Shown: positions 1-6,454, numbered from the stretch's first letter. The stretch is 7,090 bases of DNA from Defluviitaleaceae bacterium (GCA_009787435.1 WRFW01000146.1:1-7090); one strand, 5' to 3'. Translations and numbers: made by a program. The notes: a model not told the origin generated them from the sequence alone.

Positions 1-578
1 CTATCACCTAAAACATCTGAAAGGATTACCGCATAAATTTTTGCAGGGGCTGCTATCTCCGCAAAACGCCCCGCCTTAACAGCCGATAGACGCTTTCTTA
101 TCATATTAATTTCAACAATATCTGCACTAGATTTTAAAAGGTTGTTCGTTACGGTTATTATATCATCTAAAGTTACACCCTCTGAAGGTTTTTCAAAAAT
201 GGCACTGCCCCCGCCTGAAACTAGAAACACTAATTCATCTGTGGCTTTTAAAGTTTCTGCAAGTTCAATACACTTTTCAGTAGCTTTTACACTATTTTCA
301 TCTGCAACTGGGTGCCCTGCTTCATATATTTCTATATTTTCCAAAGAACCTTTTGAATGTTCATATTTAGTAACTACTATACCTTTTTTAAGCCTATCGC
401 CTAGAAATTCTTTTGCGGCTTCTGCCATAGTATAAGCGGCTTTTCCTATTGCAATTAAATAAATTTCATTAGTTTCAAATTTATGATTTGTAAGTGCTTT
501 TTTAACTGCATCACCCGGCAAATTTTCTTTAATTATATTTTCTATAATTTTTTCTGCATCTTCTCGTAAATCTCTCAT
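1..578 (-). CDS. gckA: Glycerate 2-kinase, type II (GckA/TtuD family), N-terminal part, cut by window edge
   Basis: This enzyme phosphorylates D-glycerate with ATP, normally giving 2-phosphoglycerate that enters glycolysis in the cytoplasm. The first 192 codons are present; family members are usually about 410-440 residues, so more than half lies beyond the left edge. Family landmarks are visible in order: IGKAA with its lysine near residue 46, EAGHPVADENS near 87-96, the glycine-rich SGGGSA near 121-126, the EINMIRKRLSAVKAGRFA block near 156-173, and ILSDVLGD at 185-192. These match the N-terminal domain of the MOFRL/DUF4147 glycerate kinases, not the unrelated GarK type. The ATG at 578 is preceded by AAGGAT (587-592, read on the minus strand) at 8 bases. 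It is the second gene after a GntP-type permease on the same strand, which supports a glycerate or sugar-acid uptake role. No frame disruption is seen. Family assignment is firm; the exact substrate is inferred. Confidence 0.9.
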   Translation of the reverse strand, partial: MRDLREDAEKIIENIIKENLPGDAVKKALTNHKFETNEIYLIAIGKAAYTMAEAAKEFLGDRLKKGIVVTKYEHSKGSLENIEIYEAGHPVADENSVKATEKCIELAETLKATDELVFLVSGGGSAIFEKPSEGVTLDDIITVTNNLLKSSADIVEINMIRKRLSAVKAGRFAEIAAPAKIYAVILSDVLGD

Positions 579-630
579 AATTTATAATCCTTAATACTAG
601 CCTTTCGGGGGCTTTTAAAATTTTATATTG

Positions 631-681
631 TTAATAAAAAATGCATTTAACTGCGAACAGCTAGAATAGCTTTGTAAAAAA
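631..681 (-). repeat. Partial copy of the palindromic element, apparently an internal deletion derivative
   Basis: This stretch repeats the two outer parts of the neighbouring element at 691-757 but lacks its middle. TTAATAAAAAATGCATT (631-647) matches TTAATAAAAATGCATT (684-699), and 647-681 matches 731-765 at about 30 of 35 positions, including AACTGCRAACAGYTAGAAT. About 30 bases, carrying the left inner arm and the conserved core, are missing at the junction. It is non-coding, between the permease and glycerate kinase genes. The alignment was done by eye. Confidence 0.6.
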
Positions 682-690
682 ACTTAATAA

Positions 691-757
691 AAATGCATTC
701 TAACTAGTGAGCAGTTTTAGCCACCGCTTTTTAACTGCAAACAGTTAGAATACATTT
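691..757 (-). repeat. Palindromic element copy A (long hairpin with conserved loop core)
   Basis: This is an imperfect inverted repeat lying 8 bases beyond the permease stop codon. The outer arms 691-705 and 743-757 pair over 15 positions; the single mismatch (C696/A752) becomes a G-U pair in the minus-strand transcript. The inner arms GCAGTT (711-716) and AACTGC (733-738) pair perfectly, separated from the outer stem by a two-base internal loop, a short GT/AC pairing and one bulged base. The loop carries the core TTAGCCACCGCTTTTTAA at 717-734, which recurs in copy B. In the minus-strand transcript the hairpin is followed by TTTTTATT, so it could also act as a weak intrinsic terminator or as a 3' stabilising structure between the two genes. 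The strand given is that of the transcript. Confidence 0.75.
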
Positions 758-765
758 ATAAAAAA

Positions 766-2151
766 TCAATTAACAAATAACGAAAATATCACTATACCAA
801 CTATTGCTGCTAACCCTTGCACTATAGACATACTAGTCCAATTTTTGTAGCCTTGCTCTGGAGTCATATCGCTTAAATTTGTTACTACCCAGAAATAACT
901 ATCATTTGCGTGGGAAGCTGCCATTGAACCAGCCCCAATAGCCATTACAGTTAATGCACCCATTATAGGGCTGCCTAGACCTAATTGATACATAAGCGGT
1001 GCCATAATAGAAGCGGTTATCATCATTGCAACTGTTGAGCTGCCTTGGGCAGTTTTTAAAATAGCAGATATTAAGAAAGGGAACACTAAGCCAAGCCCTG
1101 CTAAAAAGCCTGCACTTTCTTCTATAAACCTTACCATATCACTTTCGTTTATAACCCTGCCTAAAACAGAACCTGCAGCAGTAATAAATAAAATTGGACC
1201 CATAGTTTTAAGTGTTTCATTTGTGAGTGAATTAAATTCAGCCATTTTTCCAGAAACATATAAAAGGAGTATAGCGAATAAAAGCCCTATTGCTAATGCT
1301 ATCATAGGAGTTCCTAAGAAAGCTAAAATTCTTTGAAAATCACCGCTAATAGCGTCTGAAACATTTGCTACTGAGCCTATAGCCATAAAAATTATAGGCA
1401 TTATTATAGGTGCTAAAGATAAAAGACCATTTGGAAGCTTGCCTTTTTCATTTAAAAGGGTTTCATAAGTTTCAACTGTTTCTTTGTTTTTAAGTGCTAA
1501 ATCTTCTTTGCTTTGAGTTTTCCTGCCAACATAGTTAGCCCAAAAATATGAAGCTATAACTACAGGAATGGATATTATAAAGCTAACAATCATTACTAAT
1601 AAAAGATTATCGCCCAAGCCTATCATCTCTGAAGCGGCTAAAGGCCCTGGCGTTAAAGGAACTAACACGTGTGAAGTGTATAAGCCTGCCCCTAAGCCAA
1701 CGGCAGTTGCAACGCCGCTAGTGCCTGTTTTCTTCACTAAAGATTTACGAACAGGGTTAAGGATAACGAAGCCAGAATCACAGAAAACAGGCACAGAAAC
1801 TATCCAACCCATAATAATCATAGCTAGTGTAGGGCTTACTTTTCCTAAAACTTTTAATACCATATCTGCAAGTTTGAATGCACCGCCAGTAGCTTCAAGG
1901 ATAGAACCTATTAAAGCACCGAATAAAATAACTATACCAATGTTTGTGAAAATAGCAGAAAAACCTGCACCAATAATGGCAGGCACACCAAGCCTATAAT
2001 CGGTATTTACAAGCGGAATGCCTGCAAAAAAGGCTAAAAGAAAAGCTGTGCCCATTATTGCTAAAAATGGGTGCACTTTTAATTTAGATATGGCCAATAT
2101 CATAAGAACTACAGCCAATATAAATACAATAATAAGTGGAAAACCTGTCAT
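766..2151 (-). CDS. GntP-family permease (gluconate/glycerate:H+ symporter type)
   Basis: This integral membrane transporter of the GntP family probably imports a sugar acid by proton symport; glycerate is the best guess because a glycerate kinase follows. The 461-residue protein is almost entirely hydrophobic, with a dozen or so membrane segments and one hydrophilic loop near residues 209-240. Family blocks are visible: SHVLVPLTPGPLAA near 160-173, KTAQGSSTVAMMITASI near 367-382, and SHANDSYFW near 413-421. I prefer the ATG at 2151. It has AAAGGAG upstream at 11 bases, and the protein then begins MTGFPLIIVF, as family members typically do. An in-frame ATG at 2181 would add ten residues but has only a poor ribosome binding site, and the good one would lie inside the gene. 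A promoter at 2264-2292 drives it. Family call is firm, substrate inferred. Confidence 0.93.
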   Translation of the reverse strand: MTGFPLIIVFILAVVLMILAISKLKVHPFLAIMGTAFLLAFFAGIPLVNTDYRLGVPAIIGAGFSAIFTNIGIVILFGALIGSILEATGGAFKLADMVLKVLGKVSPTLAMIIMGWIVSVPVFCDSGFVILNPVRKSLVKKTGTSGVATAVGLGAGLYTSHVLVPLTPGPLAASEMIGLGDNLLLVMIVSFIISIPVVIASYFWANYVGRKTQSKEDLALKNKETVETYETLLNEKGKLPNGLLSLAPIIMPIIFMAIGSVANVSDAISGDFQRILAFLGTPMIALAIGLLFAILLLYVSGKMAEFNSLTNETLKTMGPILFITAAGSVLGRVINESDMVRFIEESAGFLAGLGLVFPFLISAILKTAQGSSTVAMMITASIMAPLMYQLGLGSPIMGALTVMAIGAGSMAASHANDSYFWVVTNLSDMTPEQGYKNWTSMSIVQGLAAIVGIVIFSLFVN

Positions 2152-2216
2152 ATGAAGTAACACTCCTTTAAAATTTTTCATTTCTTAATGTCTATTATAT
2201 GCAAACAGACTAGTTC

Positions 2217-2232
2217 TATCCTAAAAAGGATA
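2217..2232 (-). promoter_or_regulatory. Perfect palindrome in the leader of the permease operon, possible operator or leader hairpin
   Basis: Arms TATCCT (2217-2222) and AGGATA (2227-2232) are perfectly complementary around a four-base AAAA spacer. It lies about 25 bases downstream of the expected transcription start of the permease operon and 65 bases before its start codon, a usual place for a repressor site. A second short palindrome, ACTAGT (2209-2214), is adjacent. No regulator gene is in the window, so the binding protein is unknown. Confidence 0.4.
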
Positions 2233-2263
2233 ATCTACATAAATCAACATAAAAGTTATTGCT

Positions 2264-2292
2264 ATTGTACCATAATATTGATATATTTTCAA
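2264..2292 (-). promoter_or_regulatory. Promoter of the permease/glycerate kinase operon
   Basis: Read on the minus strand, a -35 box TTGAAA (2287-2292) is followed after exactly 17 bases by a -10 box TACAAT (2264-2269). A TG sits one base before the -10 (an extended -10). This is a near-consensus sigma-A promoter. It predicts a leader of roughly 100 bases before the ATG at 2151, and that leader holds the TATCCT palindrome. Confidence 0.75.
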
Positions 2293-2328
2293 TAGCAAGA
2301 TGTGTAAAAAAGTCTAACCTAATAATAC

Positions 2329-2390
2329 GGCACTTAAACTCATAATTGAGTGCCTTTAAAGGAATGATTGGGCATTTTTTAATGCTTTTT
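2329..2390. promoter_or_regulatory. Cluster of palindromes between the two divergent promoters
   Basis: Within 62 bases there are several inverted repeats: GGCACT/AGTGCC (2329-2334 with 2349-2354), an alternative inner pair ACTCA/TGAGT (2338-2342 with 2347-2351) that competes with it, the perfect CCTTTAAAGG (2353-2362), and GCATT/AATGC (2372-2376 with 2381-2385) followed by five T. They lie upstream of both promoters, where regulators of divergent genes often bind. I cannot name a regulator. The last pair resembles a weak rightward terminator, but no gene precedes it. Confidence 0.35.
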
Positions 2391-2403
2391 ATCAAAAAAA
2401 ACC

Positions 2404-2433
2404 TTGCAACATAGTATGATAATGTGTTATAAT
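2404..2433 (+). promoter_or_regulatory. Promoter of the ddl operon
   Basis: The -35 box TTGCAA (2404-2409) is followed after 18 bases by a perfect -10 box TATAAT (2428-2433). A TG one base upstream (2425-2426) gives an extended -10. The expected start near 2440 leaves a very short leader, with the ribosome binding site GGAGG ending four bases before the ddl ATG at 2457. Confidence 0.75.
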
Positions 2434-2456
2434 TTATTAAAATATACGGAGGTAAC

Positions 2457-3497
2457 ATGAATAAATTAAATATTGCCATATTTTTTGGCGGTGCTTCACC
2501 CGAACATAAAATTTCTAAAATTTCTGCCATAAATATTATAAATCAACTAGACCCTAGCTTTTTTAACATATTGCCTATTTATATTACAGAAGAAAATAGA
2601 TGGATGCTTTATGAGGGAAACTTAAAGCATTTAGATGCTGCAAATTTAGAAAAATTTTGTGTTGATGTTACTATAAATATTACTAACGGTTCGCTTCTTA
2701 GAATAAATGGCGAAAAATTTAAAACTATAAAAATTGATCTAGCACTTCCAGTTATTCACGGAAAACAAGGCGAAGATGGGTCTATTCAAGGTCTTTTTGA
2801 GTTGGCAGGCATTAAATATGTTGGCTGCGGCATTTTAACTAGTGCAGTTTGCATGGATAAGAGCTTCACTAAGTTAATTGCTAAAGAAGCCGGATTAAAA
2901 GTGGTGCCTAGTTTTACTTATAAGAAAAATGAAATTAATTTAGATGAATGTGCTAAGGAAGCTAGAAGCCTCGGTTACCCTGTGTTTATAAAGCCTGCTT
3001 CGGCAGGCTCTTCAGTGGGAACTGGCATTGCTAGAAATAAAAAGGAAGTTTTGGCAGCTGTAGAAGAAGCATTTTTATATAGTGATAAAATACTTATTGA
3101 AAAGTTTATGAAAGTTCGTGAGATTGAATGTGCCATAATACAAGATGATAAAGAGACGCTAATCTCGGAACTTGGCGAAATAACGACGACCGAAGATTAC
3201 TATAGCTATGAATCTAAATACTTAGAAAAAACTTCTGAAGTGATAATTCCGGCTTTGCTTGAAGAAACTATTAAAGAAGAACTTAAAAACCAAGCGAAAA
3301 CTATTTTTAACGCAATAGATGGAAAAGGAATTTCTCGTATAGACTTCTTTTTAACTGAAGAAAATGAAATATACTTAAATGAAATAAATACAATGCCGGG
3401 CTTTACAGATATTTCAATGTATCCTAAATTAGCAGAGCATATGGGCATAAATCAAAAGGAACTTTTACAAAAGCTTTTTGATTTAGCACTAGCCTAA
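2457..3497 (+). CDS. ddl: D-alanine--D-alanine ligase
   Basis: It joins two D-alanines with ATP to make the dipeptide that MurF adds to the peptidoglycan precursor, in the cytoplasm. The 346 residues match the ATP-grasp ligase family in length. Visible landmarks: GGASPEHKIS near 11-20 with the family glutamate E16, HGKQGEDGSIQG at 101-112, KPASAGSSVG at 179-188 (ATP and substrate loop), YYSYESKYL at 248-256 (omega loop with the tyrosine of D-Ala-D-Ala ligases), SRID at 293-296 and NEINTMPGF at 308-316 (metal-binding D296, E309, N311). The 101-138 stretch resembles VanA/VanG-type ligases, but the omega-loop tyrosine and GSSVG (not GSSFG) argue for ordinary D-Ala-D-Ala activity. The ATG has GGAGG four bases upstream. 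It heads a rightward operon, with murI following after 16 bases. Function is confident. Confidence 0.96.
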   Translation: MNKLNIAIFFGGASPEHKISKISAINIINQLDPSFFNILPIYITEENRWMLYEGNLKHLDAANLEKFCVDVTINITNGSLLRINGEKFKTIKIDLALPVIHGKQGEDGSIQGLFELAGIKYVGCGILTSAVCMDKSFTKLIAKEAGLKVVPSFTYKKNEINLDECAKEARSLGYPVFIKPASAGSSVGTGIARNKKEVLAAVEEAFLYSDKILIEKFMKVREIECAIIQDDKETLISELGEITTTEDYYSYESKYLEKTSEVIIPALLEETIKEELKNQAKTIFNAIDGKGISRIDFFLTEENEIYLNEINTMPGFTDISMYPKLAEHMGINQKELLQKLFDLALA

Positions 3498-3513
3498 AAT
3501 AGGTGAATGATAT

Positions 3514-4236
3514 ATGCAAAAGATAAATAAAATTGGAGTTTTTGATTCTGGTGTTGGCGGGCTAACCTTTTATAAAGAGATTAAAAAAGTTACAAACATA
3601 CCTATAATATATTTTGGAGACACGAAAAGAGCACCTTATGGCTCTAAATCAAAAGAAGTTTTGACTAGCCATGCAAATGAAATTATTAATTTTTTAGAAA
3701 GAAAAGACTGTGAAGCATTTGTTGCAGCTTGCAATACACTTGCTTCAAATGTTGTTTTTGATAGACAAGTTACAGAACTTATTTCATATGCTGTGCAAGA
3801 CGCTTTAAAAGAAACGAAGACTGGCAAAATTGGGCTTTTTGCAACAGAAGCGACTGTGAAAAGCGGTATTTTTAAAAAGCTTATACCTAACTTATCTTTA
3901 ACTGCTTGCCCCGATTTTGTACCCCTTATAGAATCTGGCGAGCTTGATACGAAAAATGTTTATGAAGCAGTGGAAAAATATTTAGAAAAATTAGGTGATA
4001 TAGATACACTAATATTAGGCTGCACACATTACCCACTAATTAAACCTGTAATAACGAAGCTTACAAATGCAACGCTAATAAACCCAGCTTATATGGCTGC
4101 AAGAAGCTTTACAAAGATAAACAGCGAAAATAAAATTGATGATGAATTTTACGTTTCGGGAGATACGAAAAAATTTGAACAATTTTTTGAAAGAATCTTT
4201 GGGTATGAGATAGAAGCAAAGCAAAAAATATTTTAA
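3514..4236 (+). CDS. murI: Glutamate racemase
   Basis: This enzyme converts L-glutamate to D-glutamate, the second amino acid of the peptidoglycan stem peptide, without a cofactor, using two cysteines. All key parts are present: FDSGVGG with D11 and S12, FGDTKRAPYG near 34-43, the first catalytic cysteine C73 in AACNT, and the second, C170, followed by H172 in LGCTHYP. The protein has 240 residues, somewhat short for a family that is commonly about 260-270, and the shortfall is after the second catalytic motif. The ATG at 3514 has AGGTG upstream at 8 bases. It lies 16 bases after ddl with no terminator between, so both cell-wall precursor genes are probably co-transcribed. An upstream ATG at 3507 is out of frame. 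Confidence 0.96.
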   Translation: MQKINKIGVFDSGVGGLTFYKEIKKVTNIPIIYFGDTKRAPYGSKSKEVLTSHANEIINFLERKDCEAFVAACNTLASNVVFDRQVTELISYAVQDALKETKTGKIGLFATEATVKSGIFKKLIPNLSLTACPDFVPLIESGELDTKNVYEAVEKYLEKLGDIDTLILGCTHYPLIKPVITKLTNATLINPAYMAARSFTKINSENKIDDEFYVSGDTKKFEQFFERIFGYEIEAKQKIF

Positions 4237-4349
4237 GGATTGGGCATCTCTAAAAAATCCCTTAAGAAATAAAAGTGGCACCGAAAAGCCATTCATTAGA
4301 TAGTATGTACACTTTGATTTATAGTTCCAAAATAAAACAGGAGATAATG

Positions 4350-5399
4350 ATGAAAGAGTTAAAAATAAAAAAACTGCACAATAAAATTTCAAATAGAGAG
4401 CTGAAAGAAAAAGCAAAGCTAGATAGTACACCAAAAAAGACAATTTCTTTCTATAAATATTACACGATTGAAGACCCCCAAACTTTTAGAGATGAGCTTT
4501 ATTTAAAATTCTTAGCTCTAGGGGTAATGGGCAGAGTTTATATAGCAAATGAGGGCATAAACGCCCAAATTAGTGTGCCTATAGAAAATTTAGAAAAATT
4601 TAAAGAATTATTATATTCTTATGAACCTTTAAACGGCATAAGGCTAAACATAGCTATAGAAGAAAACAGCGTTTCTTTTTTTGTGCTTCGTATGAAAGTG
4701 CGTAAAAAAATAGTAGCAGATGGCATTGAAGACCCTGAATTTAACGCAAATAAAACAGGAAAATATCTTAAAGCACATGAAGTAAATGAAATGATAGAAA
4801 AAGAAAACACAATATTTGTAGATATGAGAAATCACTATGAATATGAAGTTGGGCGTTTTGAAAATGCTCTTGAGATTCCCTCAGATACTTTTAAAGAACA
4901 GCTTCCTATGGCTGCTGAAATGTTAAAAGGCAACGAAGATAAAGAGATAATTATGTATTGCACTGGCGGCATAAGGTGTGAAAAAGCTAGTGCTTATATG
5001 CTTCATAATGGGTTTAAAAATGTTTACCACGTTGAGGGCGGCGTGATAGAATATGCTAGACAAGCGAAAAAAGAGGGTTTGCCTTTAAAATTTATAGGTA
5101 AAAACTTTGTTTTTGACGAACGCATGGCAGAGCGTATTACAGAAGATATTTTAGCGACTTGCCACCAATGCGGCACTGCTTGCGACACACATACTAATTG
5201 CCAAAATACTAATTGCAATATGCTTTTTATTCAATGCGAAGCTTGCAAATCTAAATTTGAAAATTGCTGCACTGTTGAATGTATAGAAATTAGCAAATTG
5301 CCTAGAGAAGCAAAAAGAGAGCTTTTAAATAAAAGAGGACCCGGGAAAATGTTTTTTAATAAATCAAAAGATAGGCTCTTGACATTACGTGAAAAATAG
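4350..5399 (+). CDS. trhO: tRNA uridine(34) hydroxylase (rhodanese-like TrhO/YceA)
   Basis: TrhO makes 5-hydroxyuridine at tRNA position 34 in an oxygen-dependent reaction, a step toward the wobble modifications cmo5U or mo5U. The 349 residues follow the long enterobacterial YceA form closely: LHNKIS near 9-14, TISFYKYY at 31-38, NEGINAQISVP at 68-77, the rhodanese domain with DMRNHYEYEVG at 158-168, the active-site loop YCTGGIRCEKAS at 203-214 (C204 predicted catalytic), GKNFVFDERM at 250-259, and a C-terminal domain with ten cysteines between 271 and 311. I chose the ATG at 4350, six bases after AGGAG (4339-4343); the ATG at 4347 is too close to it. A GTG at 4275 would open the same frame but adds 25 residues unlike the family. 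It lies 113 bases after murI, with no clear promoter or terminator between. The ortholog assignment is strong. Confidence 0.93.
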   Translation: MKELKIKKLHNKISNRELKEKAKLDSTPKKTISFYKYYTIEDPQTFRDELYLKFLALGVMGRVYIANEGINAQISVPIENLEKFKELLYSYEPLNGIRLNIAIEENSVSFFVLRMKVRKKIVADGIEDPEFNANKTGKYLKAHEVNEMIEKENTIFVDMRNHYEYEVGRFENALEIPSDTFKEQLPMAAEMLKGNEDKEIIMYCTGGIRCEKASAYMLHNGFKNVYHVEGGVIEYARQAKKEGLPLKFIGKNFVFDERMAERITEDILATCHQCGTACDTHTNCQNTNCNMLFIQCEACKSKFENCCTVECIEISKLPREAKRELLNKRGPGKMFFNKSKDRLLTLREK

Positions 5400-5407
5400 A
5401 TTAAAAT
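5379..5407 (+). promoter_or_regulatory. Internal promoter for yqeG and downstream genes
   Basis: A perfect -35 box TTGACA (5379-5384), inside the last codons of trhO, is followed after exactly 17 bases by TAAAAT (5402-5407), one base from consensus. The expected start near 5414 leaves about 20 bases before the yqeG ATG. It would let yqeG, the pseudopilin gene and perhaps efp be transcribed apart from ddl-murI-trhO. Confidence 0.65.
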
Positions 5408-5433
5408 AAGTTTGTAAACAAATAATAAAAATT

Positions 5434-5946
5434 ATGAAAAAATTTAAAATACTATATCCTCAATTATACGCTGAAAATTTCAAAAAAGTGCCTTATGATT
5501 TTTTGTGGGAAAAAGGTATAAGAAACTTGCTATTTGATATTGATAACACATTAGCAATTTTCACAGAAGAAAAGCCATCTGAAGAAGTTATAACCTTTTT
5601 AACTTCCCTTAAAAATAAGGGTTTTTCTATTGCATTCATTTCAAACAACGGAAAAGAACGTGTTGAAAAATTTAGCGAAAATCTAAGCTTCTATGCTGTT
5701 TATAAAGCGGGTAAGCCTAGGTTAAAAGGGATTAATATGGTGCTTAGTTATTTAAATGCTAAGCCAATTGAAACTGCTCTAATTGGAGACCAAATTTTCA
5801 CAGACGTTTGGTGTGCAAACCGTGCCGGGGTCTTCTCTATTTTAACAAAACCTTTAGCAAATAGAGATGAGTTTACAGTTAAACTTAAAAGATTGCCTGA
5901 AAAGGTGGTGCTAAAGACAATTGAAAAAAGCCATAAGAGAAAGTAA
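5434..5946 (+). CDS. yqeG: YqeG-family HAD-type (IIIA) phosphatase
   Basis: This is a predicted cytoplasmic phosphatase of the haloacid dehalogenase superfamily; the physiological substrate of bacterial YqeG is not one I can state. At 170 residues it is of normal family size. The HAD motifs are all there: motif I FDIDNTL at 34-40 with the nucleophile D35 and acid D37, motif II ISNN at 69-72, motif III lysine K94 in KAGKP, and motif IV IGDQIFTD at 117-124 with D119 and D124. The opening LYPQLYAENF resembles the family N-terminus. The ATG at 5434 has no convincing Shine-Dalgarno sequence, unlike its neighbours; with a promoter only about 27 bases upstream, the leader would be very short and AT-rich. 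Its 3' end overlaps the pseudopilin frame by 26 bases, suggesting coupled translation. Confidence 0.92.
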   Translation: MKKFKILYPQLYAENFKKVPYDFLWEKGIRNLLFDIDNTLAIFTEEKPSEEVITFLTSLKNKGFSIAFISNNGKERVEKFSENLSFYAVYKAGKPRLKGINMVLSYLNAKPIETALIGDQIFTDVWCANRAGVFSILTKPLANRDEFTVKLKRLPEKVVLKTIEKSHKRK

Positions 5947-6454
5947 TATTAGTTTTAGTTTTGAAAAATATTGCTTCAAAGGAAAAAATGAAGGAATAAG
6001 CCTTTTAGAACTTATTATAGTGTTGGCTATTTTATCTATAGTGATATTTGGTGTTATTAATATTACTGCAGGTGATAGCAAAGAAACCGAACTTTTGCGT
6101 GCTGCAAGCCTTGTTCAATCGGATATTAGGTATACCCAAAATAGAAGCTTAACATATAGTATGAGACATAGACTAGCCTTTAATATTAGTTCAAATTTTT
6201 ATAAAATACAATATGAGCCTGAATTAGGAATATGGAACACATTAAGAAAAGAAAATATTTATGGAAATGTGTTTCTTGAGCAAGAAAGCACCTTTAATGA
6301 AAGTAGACCCCTAAGTTTCACAGTTAGAGGGACTGCTTCAGGGGCAGGCACAATTTGGCTTAGCAATAAAAGCAGCAGCAGTTCTTATAGAATAAGAATA
6401 ACTGTTACTTTAGGAGCAGGGGGCACAAATATATATGAAATAATTAAATATTAG
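5921..6454 (+). CDS. Type IV pilin-like / GspH-FimT-type pseudopilin
   Basis: This looks like a minor pilin or pseudopilin: a membrane-anchored subunit processed by a prepilin peptidase and assembled into a pilus or competence or secretion pseudopilus. The cleavage site is visible as NEG|ISLLELIIVLAIL, with G25 before the cut, E30 at mature position 5 and a hydrophobic helix over about residues 26-48. The rest (to 177) is a soluble domain in the size range of GspH/FimT, with a serine-rich stretch near 150-155 and a glycine-rich one near 164-168. The only initiation codon upstream of the cleavage site in this frame is TTG at 5921, 12 bases after AAGGTGG (5902-5908). That gives a 25-residue leader, longer than usual. 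It overlaps yqeG by 26 bases. No peptidase, ATPase or other pilin gene is in the window. Class is confident, the exact system unknown, the start uncertain. Confidence 0.8.
   Translation: MKKAIRESNISFSFEKYCFKGKNEGISLLELIIVLAILSIVIFGVINITAGDSKETELLRAASLVQSDIRYTQNRSLTYSMRHRLAFNISSNFYKIQYEPELGIWNTLRKENIYGNVFLEQESTFNESRPLSFTVRGTASGAGTIWLSNKSSSSSYRIRITVTLGAGGTNIYEIIKY

Noticed and set aside
142..435. A 97-codon plus-strand open frame at the left end
   Set aside because: It lies opposite the glycerate kinase, whose conserved motifs (SGGGSA, IRKRLSAVKAGR) are on the minus strand.
631..765. CRISPR array because of repeated units with regular-looking spacing
   Set aside because: Only two non-identical copies occur, one internally deleted, with no distinct spacers and no cas genes; the units are inverted-repeat elements.
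1568..1999. A 143-codon plus-strand open frame
   Set aside because: It is antisense to the conserved permease gene and has no family resemblance; membrane protein codons often leave a long open frame opposite.
2191..2216. A further copy of the palindromic element (GCAAACAG and ACTAGT are shared with copy A)
   Set aside because: The diagnostic TTAGCCAC core and the pairing arms are absent; the shared pieces are short enough to be chance in AT-rich DNA.
2372..2390. Rho-independent terminator (GCATT-TTTT-AATGC then five T)
   Set aside because: The stem is only five pairs and no rightward gene lies upstream of it in the window, so there is no transcript it would obviously end.
2216..2530. A 104-codon minus-strand open frame in the divergent intergenic region, running into the start of ddl
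   Set aside because: It covers both promoters and the first codons of ddl on the opposite strand, has no recognisable domain or ribosome binding site, and its composition looks like AT-rich intergenic sequence.
4237..4262. Terminator after murI (GGATT/AATCC pairing)
   Set aside because: The stem is short with a mismatch or bulge and is followed by an A-rich stretch, not a T-run.
4275..4349. GTG at 4275 as the start of trhO
   Set aside because: It adds 25 residues with no counterpart in the family and ignores the strong AGGAG placed six bases before the ATG at 4350.
4075..4443. A 122-codon minus-strand open frame over the murI/trhO junction
   Set aside because: It overlaps the conserved ends of both genes on the other strand and shows only low-complexity hydrophobic residues.
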